DNA of 31,470 bases from a virus. Below the pieces are notes generated by a model that did not search any database, was not told the DNA's origin, and was given only the letters and a program-made list of their open reading frames with translations. Position 1 is the first letter of the stretch; each line of letters begins with the position of its first letter. The stretch is taken from the IMG/VR virus record IMGVR_UViG_3300025133_003349, positions 1 through 31,470 of that record, one strand, 5' to 3'. Of the stretch, positions 1 to 7,621 are shown one piece after another. The position numbers were made by a program, and so were the translations under genes.

Positions 1-371
1 TCCTAGAAGAAAACTTTGATGAAGATGAACTAGACGAAGATGAACTAGAGATAGATAGACTGTCGATAGATTTATTAAGTGTAGATTTCTTAATAGATTT
101 ATTAGCTTTCATAGAAGGTGAAGAAAGGGTTTCTAAGATTGGAGATGTAACTATAGAAGGTATAACTGCTGGATATGACGCTAAAGCACAAACCTATTCT
201 TTTGTGGATGGAGAGATGCTTACTTTCTTTAGAAGTGTAGAAAATACAATAGACTTACAAATAGAAAAAAGGAGTGCTTACAACATACAGATATTATCTG
301 CTGGTAAATTTATAGATATAACAGTGAACGGAGGAGGAGATGGTACGATTATTATTAATCAGTCTGATTAG
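1..371 (+). CDS. Acidic hypothetical protein, 5' end outside window
   Basis: An open frame runs from the window edge (first full codon at base 3) to a TAG at 369-371, giving the last 122 residues. The first visible part is very acidic (tandem DEDEL-type units), followed by a hydrophobic stretch (roughly residues 20-40) and a beta-rich C-terminal half ending in DGTIIINQSD. I do not recognise a family. Its last 32 bases overlap the start of the curlin-repeat gene, and a GGAGGAGG ribosome binding site for that gene lies inside it, so the two are probably translationally coupled. It could be a tail-associated or secreted protein, but that is a guess. Confidence 0.7.
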   Translation, partial: LEENFDEDELDEDELEIDRLSIDLLSVDFLIDLLAFIEGEERVSKIGDVTIEGITAGYDAKAQTYSFVDGEMLTFFRSVENTIDLQIEKRSAYNIQILSAGKFIDITVNGGGDGTIIINQSD

Positions 372-1122
372 TTTTCCTTTGTTTGCTGGAAATAATACAA
401 CTACTATTCAGCAGAAAGGCGATGACTCCATCATTAACATTAAGCAAGTAGGGTATACAAATAATGCCACAGTCTATTGTGGTTTAAGTAACGGAGTTTA
501 CCAAACACACACCTGTACTAGGGCAACAATCAATTTAAATACCACTGGTTCTGGAAATACGACTAAAGCATATTCTCAATGGTCTAATCACTCAGATAAC
601 ACTTTCAACATAACTCAAGATGGTGATAACAATTATGGGTATCTTGACCTAGACAAAGACGACAATACAGGCACTGTTACGCAGACAGGCGACAGCAATC
701 ATGGCGAGATATTAATGGCAGGAGATGACACAAACTATTCAATAACTCAAACTGGAAATAATAAGTATGCAAAAATTCTTGCATTTGGAGATGATGCCAC
801 TACAACCATTACACAATCAGGAACAGGACAACATAACGCTTACGTCTATAACTACAACTACGCTGATGGTAATACCACAACGATTACACAATCAGGCTCA
901 GGAGACCATGATGCAGATATATTTTGGTATTCAGACGCAGATGATGGAACAGCGTCTATAAATCAATCAGGCTCAGGAGACCATACCGCCAGACTTAATT
1001 TCTATAAAGACGATTACAACGTGGCAGTAACTCAAAGCGGAGCAACAGATAAAAGTTTTACAGCGACCTACAACTGCGTAACCAATTGCACAAAGACTTT
1101 AACTATTACTCAGTATGATTAA
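340..1122 (+). CDS. Secreted curlin-repeat (CsgA/CsgB-like) protein
   Basis: A 260-residue protein. Residues 1-16 form a signal peptide (Arg, Leu/Ile core, FPLFA before GNN). The rest is built from amyloid curlin-type repeats whose strands read (I/V)(T/N/K/Q)QxG. Copies are seen near residues 23, 34, 91, 113, 135, 157, 182, 207 and 230, with a terminal ITQYD at 256. Central spacing is 22-26 residues, as expected for one strand-turn-strand rung of a beta-solenoid. Loops are rich in Asp, Asn, Gly and Tyr. Curlins are secreted and polymerise into extracellular amyloid fibres. No CsgG/E/F-like secretion gene is visible in the window. Start chosen for the strong GGAGGAGG site. The stop overlaps the cyclase start by 8 bases. 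The family call is firm; fibre formation is inferred. Confidence 0.85.
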   Translation: MVRLLLISLISFPLFAGNNTTTIQQKGDDSIINIKQVGYTNNATVYCGLSNGVYQTHTCTRATINLNTTGSGNTTKAYSQWSNHSDNTFNITQDGDNNYGYLDLDKDDNTGTVTQTGDSNHGEILMAGDDTNYSITQTGNNKYAKILAFGDDATTTITQSGTGQHNAYVYNYNYADGNTTTITQSGSGDHDADIFWYSDADDGTASINQSGSGDHTARLNFYKDDYNVAVTQSGATDKSFTATYNCVTNCTKTLTITQYD

Positions 1123-2887
1123 GCGGTTTTTACCTCTAGCTATATTATTAATATTAGGATTGCCAATAATTTATGAGTTTAAACCTTATGAAATACTTAA
1201 ACTTAAAACCTTTGATGCTTTAATACCAGAGCAAGAGCCTTCAGGTTATTTTACTGTACTAAACATAACAGAAGATGATATAACTAGAGAAGGTGGCTAT
1301 CCACTGAGTAGACAAAGGCTCGCTGAAATACAGATAGAAATTTTAAATAGTGGAGCGATAGGTGTCGGTTGGGTAGTCGCCTTTCCTCAACCAGATAGAT
1401 TTGGCGGAGATGCAGAATTCTCTGAAGCCTTATCTTACGCACCAAGTATCTTGGCAATGTTTGAAAATGATAATGGAAATTATCCGCCCACTACTGGAAC
1501 AGTCATTATGGGTGATGACAAAGGTGGTATAGATGCAAAGGGCGTTATTCAGAATATACACATACTCAGACAAAGCGCCAATCAAGGTATAGCCGTAGCA
1601 AGGGTTGAAGTAGATTCTTTAATAAGACGATTGCCCTTATTGCTAAGAACTCCTGATGGTTGGGTTCCTGCTTATGGTACTGAGGTTCTGAAGATATTAA
1701 CTGGTGCTGATACCTACGTTATAAAGACCAATGAAATAGGTATAGAAGAAATAAGAGTTAAAGGTTTACCGCCTGTTAAAACAGATGTACTTGGTCGTAA
1801 GTGGATAAGTTGGGTTGATACACCGCAAACAGACTTAAAGGAAATGAATGTAGAAGGTAAGTTTGTGTTCGTTGGTTTCACGGCAAAAGGGATAATGCCA
1901 CAACTAAGCGTACCTAATGGTCAACTCTTAGAGCCACATAAGATTCAAGCTGCATTAGCTGAGTCTATTCTTATTGAAAACAGTCCTTACGTTCCTGACT
2001 ACGCATTAGCAGTAGAAGCAGGTATATTTGCCCTCTCAGTACTCTTTACGTGGCTTCTGCTGCACGTTTTTGGTATAACCCTTGGCATTACTCTATTTAT
2101 AACTTTGATGCTTACAACGGCTTATTTTAGCTTCTATACAATTCAACAAGGATTGTTAATAGACGTAACATGGACATTAATATCACAGTTCATTACAGGT
2201 TCAGTAGCTTTCTACTTAAGGTTTAGAGAACAGTTTAAATTAAGACAGCAGATTAAAAAACAATTTGAACACTACCTAGACCCTGCACAAGTTAAGAGAT
2301 TACAAAGCAATCCAGAGCTTTTAAAGTTAGGTGGTGAAAAGAGGTACTGTACCTTTTTGTTTACAGATGTCAGAGGTTTCACAGCCATGTCAGAAAACTT
2401 AGAGCCTGAAGATGTCGCTCTAATAATGAATAAAGCTTTAACTGTTCAACAGAAAGCCGTTCAGGTTCATGGCGGAATGGTAGACAAATACATTGGGGAC
2501 GCAATGATGGCTATATTTAATGCTCCTTTAGATTTAGATAACCATGAACAGAAAGCAGTAGACTGTGCATTAAGTATGCAAGAAGGTATGTTATTTCTTA
2601 ATGATGATTTAGAAAAGGAAGGACTTCCTCCTATAGAAATTGGTATAGGTATCCATAGTGGAAAAGCTGTAGTTGGAAACATGGGAAGTGAATCTAGATT
2701 TGATTATACGGCTATAGGAGATGCCGTAAATACAGCAGCAAGAACTGAGTCTGCTTGTAAAGAAGCAGGACATAACCTCTTGATTACTAAAGATACTATT
2801 TCTAAATGTTCAAATACTTTTGAAGTACTCAAGCCTATACCTGTGAAAGGTAAATCTGTTCCTTTAAATATCAATACAATACTTTAA
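1115..2887 (+). CDS. CHASE2-domain receptor class III adenylate/guanylate cyclase
   Basis: A 590-residue membrane protein. It has an N-terminal membrane anchor (residues 5-20), an extracytoplasmic CHASE2 sensor (about 25-290), three membrane helices (about 296-318, 320-342, 349-369), a short linker and a cytosolic class III cyclase domain (about 410-590). All expected catalytic positions are present: metal-binding D418 (FTDVRGFT) and D462 (GDAMMAIF), K458 for the purine, and transition-state N539 and R543 (AVNTAAR). The second purine-selecting residue is T532, the class IIIb pattern, which usually means adenylate cyclase. It would convert ATP to cAMP in response to an outside signal. It lies 8 bases into the curlin gene end, so co-expression is likely. 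I know of no characterised phage homologue. Domain calls are strong; the cAMP product is inferred. Confidence 0.9.
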   Translation: MIKRFLPLAILLILGLPIIYEFKPYEILKLKTFDALIPEQEPSGYFTVLNITEDDITREGGYPLSRQRLAEIQIEILNSGAIGVGWVVAFPQPDRFGGDAEFSEALSYAPSILAMFENDNGNYPPTTGTVIMGDDKGGIDAKGVIQNIHILRQSANQGIAVARVEVDSLIRRLPLLLRTPDGWVPAYGTEVLKILTGADTYVIKTNEIGIEEIRVKGLPPVKTDVLGRKWISWVDTPQTDLKEMNVEGKFVFVGFTAKGIMPQLSVPNGQLLEPHKIQAALAESILIENSPYVPDYALAVEAGIFALSVLFTWLLLHVFGITLGITLFITLMLTTAYFSFYTIQQGLLIDVTWTLISQFITGSVAFYLRFREQFKLRQQIKKQFEHYLDPAQVKRLQSNPELLKLGGEKRYCTFLFTDVRGFTAMSENLEPEDVALIMNKALTVQQKAVQVHGGMVDKYIGDAMMAIFNAPLDLDNHEQKAVDCALSMQEGMLFLNDDLEKEGLPPIEIGIGIHSGKAVVGNMGSESRFDYTAIGDAVNTAARTESACKEAGHNLLITKDTISKCSNTFEVLKPIPVKGKSVPLNINTIL

Positions 2888-3096
2888 AAGGTAGCGTCCA
2901 ACTGAACTTCTATCTTTTTATGTAGAGGTTCTAAAGCTAGTTTAGCTTCTTGTATTGCTTTAAGTATAACAAGTCTATCATCTTTTTGAAATCTATGTAT
3001 TTCTTCTTCAGGGAAGCTAGATATTTCTGTAACTAATTTGTTATCAGAATCAATAACTAACTTCCAACTAATAAGGTTAGCTTCCGATGCCTTCAT
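2884..3096 (-). CDS. Small hypothetical protein downstream of nrdB
   Basis: 70 residues, mostly alpha-helical and charged (KLVTEISSFPEEE, then a Lys/Glu helix). No family recognised. Its start lies inside the last codons of nrdB (20-base overlap), so translation is probably coupled. It is the last gene of the leftward operon. Its stop overlaps the stop of the convergent cyclase gene by 4 bases, leaving no room for a terminator. Confidence 0.65.
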   Translation of the reverse strand: MKASEANLISWKLVIDSDNKLVTEISSFPEEEIHRFQKDDRLVILKAIQEAKLALEPLHKKIEVQLDATF

Positions 3097-4066
3097 TATT
3101 TATCTCCATAAAGTTTACAACATCTTGTTTCCCACGAAGTCCTGCTTTCATGTAAGAAGTTGCTCGACCTTCAAAAAAGTTTTGATGTTCAACACCCATA
3201 ACTTCATCAATCCAACCTAAAGGATTCTCTCGTTGGTCGTAGTTTGTTTTTAATCCTAGCTGAAGTAATCTTCTATCAGCTATATATCTGTTGTATGCAT
3301 ACATGTCTTTCTTTGTAAGACCTTGTAAGTCTCCCATTTCGAATACTAAATCAAGAAACTTATCTTCAAGCGTAACCATTTCTCTACAGATTTCATAAAG
3401 TTCTTTCTTAAAATTATCTGTCCAGATATCAAGATTCTCTTGTATAAATTCTCTAAACAACTGTGTCATAGCCTCAACGTGTAATGATTCATCGCGTATA
3501 GAGTACGTAACTATCTGCCCCATACCTTTCATTTTACCAAAGCGAGGGAAGTTTAGCAAGATAGCAAAACTACTAAAGAGTTGTAAGCCTTCTGTAAATG
3601 CCGAGTAAACTGCTAAAGTTTTAGCAATAGTTTTTTTATCTTTTTTACGCGGCTTAAAGGTTGATATATAATCATGTTTAGCTGCCATTTCTTCGTACTC
3701 TGAGAAAGCTTTGTATTCTATTTCAGGCATACCTACTGTATCAAGTAGTACACTATATGCATCTTGGTGTATACCCTCCATATTTACAAAAGAACCCATC
3801 ATCATTCTAGCTTCAGGCTTTCTAAACATAGGCATATACTTATCTATATACCCCGAAGCTACGTCTACATCTGATTGAGTAAACAGTCTAAATATTTGAG
3901 TTAATAGGTTTTTTTCTTCAGGTGAAATTTCTTGCCAGTCTTTTACGTCTGTATGTAGGGGCACAGAGTCAGTCACCCAATGCATTTGATTTTGTAATTT
4001 AAAGTAATCGTACATCCACGGGTACTCAAAAGGTTTGTAGTAATCTCTATTGCTTAGTAAGCTCAT
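3077..4066 (-). CDS. nrdB: Class I ribonucleotide reductase, beta (R2) subunit
   Basis: A 329-residue R2 subunit that generates and holds the tyrosyl radical used by the alpha subunit to make deoxyribonucleotides. The di-iron ligands are recognisable by spacing: D66, E97 and H100 (EGIH), E159 (FTEG), E193 and H196 (RDESLH). The radical tyrosine is Y104, seven residues after E97 as in E. coli. Length and residues are typical of an active phage R2. It overlaps the HNH gene by 4 bases and lies downstream of nrdA in the same leftward operon, separated from it by an HNH endonuclease and a 56-residue ORF. Confidence 0.97.
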   Translation of the reverse strand: MSLLSNRDYYKPFEYPWMYDYFKLQNQMHWVTDSVPLHTDVKDWQEISPEEKNLLTQIFRLFTQSDVDVASGYIDKYMPMFRKPEARMMMGSFVNMEGIHQDAYSVLLDTVGMPEIEYKAFSEYEEMAAKHDYISTFKPRKKDKKTIAKTLAVYSAFTEGLQLFSSFAILLNFPRFGKMKGMGQIVTYSIRDESLHVEAMTQLFREFIQENLDIWTDNFKKELYEICREMVTLEDKFLDLVFEMGDLQGLTKKDMYAYNRYIADRRLLQLGLKTNYDQRENPLGWIDEVMGVEHQNFFEGRATSYMKAGLRGKQDVVNFMEINNEGIGS

Positions 4067-4650
4067 GTGTTCTCCTGTAAATAGTTAATTGCTTTTGTTA
4101 ATTTTTGTATATCATCTTTAAAATGTCCTAGACCTAGGTTACACATACCACATAAAATACCTCTAATTTTATTAGTTGTGTGACAATGGTCTACATGAAT
4201 ATGTTTTGTATCCAAAATAGTAAAAGAAGTTAAACAAATTTTACATTTATCATTTTGTTCGTCTAACATATTCTTATAGTCTTCAGATGATAATCCATAT
4301 TTTTTCTCTCTCCAATAAGCAGCTTTCTGTTCTTTATTTTTTTCATTATATTCTTTTCTTTGAGCAGCTATCTGTTCTTTATTTTTTTCATAATATTCTT
4401 TTTGTTGAGCAGCTATCTGTTCTTTATTTTTTTCATTATATTCTTTTTGTTGAGCAGCTATCTGTTCTTTATTTTTTTCTCTGTATTCTTTAATAGCTTC
4501 TTTATTTTTTTCTCTGTATTCTTTTTGTTGAGCAAGACGTTTTTCTCTATTATCTTCTTGATATGTTTTTACTCTATCACATATAGCTTCTTTATTTTTT
4601 ATATAATATTCTTTATCATAAGCAGCTTTCTGTTCTTTAGTTTGAGACAT
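4063..4650 (-). CDS. HNH endonuclease of the endonuclease VII type, inserted between nrdA and nrdB
   Basis: A longer frame opens at 4683, but the ATG at 4650 follows a perfect GGAGG at 6-base spacing, so I use that start (195 residues). The N-terminal two thirds is a Lys/Glu/Gln coiled coil of near-identical 15-residue units (core YNEKNKEQIAAQQKE). The C-terminal 75 residues form a recombination endonuclease VII/HNH domain: zinc cysteines C136/C139 and C167/C170, catalytic HVDHCH at about 152-157, and N171. Enzymes of this fold cut DNA. Free-standing HNH or GIY-YIG genes between nrdA and nrdB are a known homing-endonuclease niche (mobE of T4-like phages), so a homing role is likely but not proven. 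The low-complexity coil may be a DNA-tracking spacer. Confidence 0.85.
   Translation of the reverse strand: MSQTKEQKAAYDKEYYIKNKEAICDRVKTYQEDNREKRLAQQKEYREKNKEAIKEYREKNKEQIAAQQKEYNEKNKEQIAAQQKEYYEKNKEQIAAQRKEYNEKNKEQKAAYWREKKYGLSSEDYKNMLDEQNDKCKICLTSFTILDTKHIHVDHCHTTNKIRGILCGMCNLGLGHFKDDIQKLTKAINYLQENT
4319..4498. repeat. Tandem 45-bp repeats inside the HNH gene
   Basis: Four copies of a 45-base unit start at 4319, 4364, 4409 and 4454, each beginning GCAGCT on the plus strand. The middle copies are almost identical. They encode the 15-residue coiled-coil repeats. Such repeats expand and contract by slippage, so the coil length may vary between relatives. Confidence 0.9.
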
Positions 4651-4807
4651 TATATTCCTCCACTTGTTTAGCATACTTTTCAAGTAGCCATTTGTTATAA
4701 GTTTTAATATATTCTTCTTCAGTTAATTTTACTGCACCAAAGGCTGAGTTCTCGTCACAATGGTCTAGCCACATACGAGTGCAAAAACTTTTAAAATTAT
4801 TTGACAT
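4637..4807 (-). CDS. Small hypothetical protein between nrdA and the HNH gene
   Basis: A 56-residue frame starts (MSNNFKSFCTRMW...) 2 bases after the nrdA stop, preceded by GAGGGA formed by the last nrdA codons. It ends (EEYNVSN) overlapping the HNH start by 14 bases. It is predicted helical, with no recognised domain. The tight packing on both sides supports a real gene. It may belong to the ancestral nrdA-nrdB intergenic segment rather than to the HNH insertion. Confidence 0.65.
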   Translation of the reverse strand: MSNNFKSFCTRMWLDHCDENSAFGAVKLTEEEYIKTYNKWLLEKYAKQVEEYNVSN

Positions 4808-4809
4808 CT

Positions 4810-6702
4810 TTATCCCTCACAAGCTATACAATCTACCTCGTCTAATTTAATACGCGGTATCTTAATATTAACATTCTCTGCAGTTCTAGCAGCATCTGAC
4901 CTAAAGTAATATAAAGACTTTAGTTTGTGCATAGCATACCAATGTACATCGTTGACATACTGCATATAATCGTCATGTATTTCTTGACTGTCTGTAGTCT
5001 TAGGTAATGTAAAAAATAAATTAACACTTTGACTTTGGCAAATATACTGTTGTCTCATATGAGCGTGTTCAACTATCCAGATTTGATTTAACTCATCTGC
5101 TGTTTTAAATATTTCTTTTTCTTTATCTGTAAAGATATCCATGTCTTGTATAGAACCTTTCTTAGCAGTTATCTCTTTCCAAATTTTTACTTTACTTCCT
5201 TTCTTCTTAGAAATAATCTTATCTAAGTATTTATTTTTAACTTGGTACGAACCTGAGAGAGTTTTGTGTGTAAAAATGTTCGCACGATTTGGTTCAATAC
5301 TAGGGGAAGTGCCACCGCATATAATACTACTACTGGCATTAGGAGCAATAGCCAAAAGGTGAGCGTTACGCATACCTGAACCACTAATATCAGGAGCTTC
5401 ACCACGATTCTCCGCAAGAACTTTACTCGCAGCCACGGACTTAGTTTTAATATGGTTAAAAGCTTTGTTGTTAAATCCTGTAGCAAAGATTCCCTCAAAT
5501 GGAATGTTATTTTTTTGAAGATAGGCATGGAAGCCCATTGCCCCCAAACCAAGTGACCTTTCTCTATAAGCAGAGAAGCTAGATTTTGTGAAGCCTTCCT
5601 TACCTTCTCGTATATAACTTTTAAACCTTTTAAAATTTGCATTGTAATCTCCTAATTCTGTTGTATCAATTGCGTTGTCTATGAAATGTTGAATAACATT
5701 ATCCAACATAGTAATTAAATCTGATATAAAGTTTTCATCTTTGGACCATTTATCAAAATGTTCTAGGTTTACTGAAGACAAACAACAGACTGCAGTTCTT
5801 TCTTCATTGGTTGGTAAGGTTATTTCAGAACATAAATTACTTTGCTTAATATCTAAACCTAAATCTTTCTGACCTTTTGGTAAAGCATCATTACAAGTAT
5901 CTATATTAACCATGTAAGGCTCACCTGTCTCTGCTCTAGCGTGTATTATCTGCCACCATAAATCCCTAGCATTAACAGTCTTAACTGCTTCACCTGTCTT
6001 AGGGTCTATGAGTCTCCAGTCTGCATCTTCTTGTACGGCTTGTAAAAACTCATTGGTTATATTAACTCCGTTGTGAATGTTAAGGCACTTCCTATTTATA
6101 TCTCCACCTGATTCTTTTCTTATGTTTATGAACTCTTCTATTTCAGGGTGGTCAATATTCATGTAAGAAGCATAGCTTCCTCGTCTTGTAACTCCCTGAT
6201 TAAATGCTAACATCTGAGAGTCAACTACTTTCATGAATGGAATTGAACCAGTAGAACGACTATTGTTAGCAGTAGCAATGCCGTTACTTCTAACATCTCC
6301 CCAATATCCACCAATACCTCCACCTGAACTAGCGAGCCATATGTTTTCATCATAATGAGAAGATAACCCGTCACGGCTATCAGGTACGTAATTGAGAAAG
6401 CAGCTAATAGGTAGACCCCGATTAGTTCCCCCATTGCTAAGAATAGGAGTGCTAAACATGAACCATAGAGAGGAACTGTACGTATAAAGTCTTTGAGCCA
6501 ACTCAAAATCCGTAACTCCTTTAAAGGTTGCTCCGAATATTGATGCTCTTGCGAATGCTTCTTGTGCATATGTTTCTCCTGATGCTTCGTAAAGATACCT
6601 ATCCTTTAAAGTATCTAAACTGAATTTATTTAATTTGTTTTCGTTGTTATAATCTATTTTAATACCTAAGTATTCCTTTTGACCTACCTTGTCTTCGACC
6701 AT
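4810..6702 (-). CDS. nrdA: Class I ribonucleotide reductase, alpha (R1) subunit
   Basis: A 630-residue catalytic subunit reducing ribonucleoside diphosphates. Visible active-site elements are redox Cys C101 (PISCFLNY), the NLCSEI motif with N289, thiyl C291 and E293, the second redox Cys near C306/C307 (AVCCLSSVN), the radical-transfer tyrosine pair Y598/Y599, and a C-terminal swinging-arm pair C625/C628 (CIAC). The N-terminus begins directly in the catalytic barrel. The roughly 90-residue ATP-cone that gives dATP shut-off in E. coli NrdA is absent, so the enzyme is probably insensitive to overall activity inhibition. The start overlaps the upstream stop (TAATG), with GGAGAA just before it. 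It pairs with nrdB at 3077-4066. Confidence 0.97.
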   Translation of the reverse strand: MVEDKVGQKEYLGIKIDYNNENKLNKFSLDTLKDRYLYEASGETYAQEAFARASIFGATFKGVTDFELAQRLYTYSSSLWFMFSTPILSNGGTNRGLPISCFLNYVPDSRDGLSSHYDENIWLASSGGGIGGYWGDVRSNGIATANNSRSTGSIPFMKVVDSQMLAFNQGVTRRGSYASYMNIDHPEIEEFINIRKESGGDINRKCLNIHNGVNITNEFLQAVQEDADWRLIDPKTGEAVKTVNARDLWWQIIHARAETGEPYMVNIDTCNDALPKGQKDLGLDIKQSNLCSEITLPTNEERTAVCCLSSVNLEHFDKWSKDENFISDLITMLDNVIQHFIDNAIDTTELGDYNANFKRFKSYIREGKEGFTKSSFSAYRERSLGLGAMGFHAYLQKNNIPFEGIFATGFNNKAFNHIKTKSVAASKVLAENRGEAPDISGSGMRNAHLLAIAPNASSSIICGGTSPSIEPNRANIFTHKTLSGSYQVKNKYLDKIISKKKGSKVKIWKEITAKKGSIQDMDIFTDKEKEIFKTADELNQIWIVEHAHMRQQYICQSQSVNLFFTLPKTTDSQEIHDDYMQYVNDVHWYAMHKLKSLYYFRSDAARTAENVNIKIPRIKLDEVDCIACEG

Positions 6703-6968
6703 TAGCCGTTCTCCTTCTCATTTAAATATAATGCAATCAATGCATAGTGTATAATCTTAAGTAGGTCTGCGTCAGACTTACCATTCTTCTTCCCATATCT
6801 CATGGCATACTTCATTATATTTCCTATACAAAAACCTTCTCCATGTCCTGCATCTATAATCATATCAGTTGCTTGATATTTAGAATGAGCGTAGTGTTGT
6901 GTATAGGTATCATCTATATACTGTTCAACTCCTCTAAGGTTTATTTTTTCATCAAATTTATATTCCAT
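6702..6968 (-). CDS. DUF3310-like (SaV-like) phage protein
   Basis: 88 residues. The central pattern QATDMI-(5)-GEGFCIGNIMKYAMRYGKKNG-type, then D-LLKIIHYAL, matches the small DUF3310 family common in phages near nucleotide-metabolism genes; its function is unsettled. A longer frame starts at 7043 but would overlap the resolvase gene by 74 bases. The ATG at 6968 lies 1 base after the resolvase stop and fits the operon better. It is joined to nrdA by a TAATG overlap, suggesting coupled expression. Confidence 0.7.
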   Translation of the reverse strand: MEYKFDEKINLRGVEQYIDDTYTQHYAHSKYQATDMIIDAGHGEGFCIGNIMKYAMRYGKKNGKSDADLLKIIHYALIALYLNEKENG

Positions 6969-6969
6969 A

Positions 6970-7404
6970 TTATTCTGTCCATTCTTTAGGTAGTGTGTGT
7001 TCAGAGTACCACCTAAATTTATTTTTTTCTGCCCACTCTGCATGGCTTCTTTTACTTCCGTCTTTTCTTCTCTTAGCTTGTGGCATAGGAGAACTAGGAC
7101 TAGAAAACAAAAAGACTAACTCTTGTTTAGGCTTAAGAGACTTACGTATCCAAACGTACTTATTGTATTCGTTGTAATCCCAAAACCTACCTTTAGCTTC
7201 TAATAGGTATTCTATACCATTAATAGTTTTTGTAAAGTCAGGCTCATACTTATGCTCTATAACATAAGGAATCTTATCAGAATGATGTGACCACTTTGAT
7301 AAAACATCTTGGTGCAATATATACTCCCACCCTGAATCATATCCTTTAGGAAGATTCTTTTCAGTAGGTCTAATTTTTCGTGGCTTTCGATAACCTCTTT
7401 TCAT
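6970..7404 (-). CDS. T7 endonuclease I-like Holliday junction resolvase
   Basis: 144 residues, the size of T7 gp3 (149). It contains the family pattern SGWE, then HKYEPDF, then YLLEAKGRFW. By alignment to T7 endonuclease I, the catalytic residues are E27, D56, E69 and K71. The family resolves branched DNA, debranches replication concatemers before packaging and degrades host DNA. The basic N-terminus (KRGYRKPRKIR) suits DNA binding. It overlaps the upstream gene by 35 bases. It stands close to other T7-like replication genes, which supports the call. Confidence 0.92.
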   Translation of the reverse strand: MKRGYRKPRKIRPTEKNLPKGYDSGWEYILHQDVLSKWSHHSDKIPYVIEHKYEPDFTKTINGIEYLLEAKGRFWDYNEYNKYVWIRKSLKPKQELVFLFSSPSSPMPQAKRRKDGSKRSHAEWAEKNKFRWYSEHTLPKEWTE

Positions 7405-7621
7405 AAAATTCCTTTTTTAATTTTTGATTAAACCACTTCTGAGAAAATGAAGATAGCATTATTCTTTGATTAGCATATACATGCTTTTGGTCAGGCATGT
7501 AGTCTTCAAAGTTTTGTAAGTTTATTTTAGACGCTTCATGTTCAGGTAATAAAGACTGAAGCCATTCAACTGTTAAGCCTTTAGCTTTTCTTCGTAATTT
7601 CTTAGCTTGTCTACCATTCAT
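7370..7621 (-). CDS. Small basic hypothetical protein
   Basis: 83 residues starting MNGRQAKKLRRKAKG, strongly basic at both ends. No family recognised by me. It sits between two nucleases in the replication operon, with a 35-base overlap on one side and a 4-base ATGA-type overlap on the other. A nucleic-acid-binding accessory role is plausible but unsupported. Confidence 0.7.
   Translation of the reverse strand: MNGRQAKKLRRKAKGLTVEWLQSLLPEHEASKINLQNFEDYMPDQKHVYANQRIMLSSFSQKWFNQKLKKEFYEKRLSKATKN

Noticed and set aside
4319-4498. Regular 45-bp repeats considered as a CRISPR array
   Set aside because: The units abut without spacers and encode a coiled coil in frame.
4360-4671. Plus-strand Phe/Ser-rich frames opposite the HNH gene
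   Set aside because: They are the antisense of Lys/Glu coiled-coil repeats and have no start signals.
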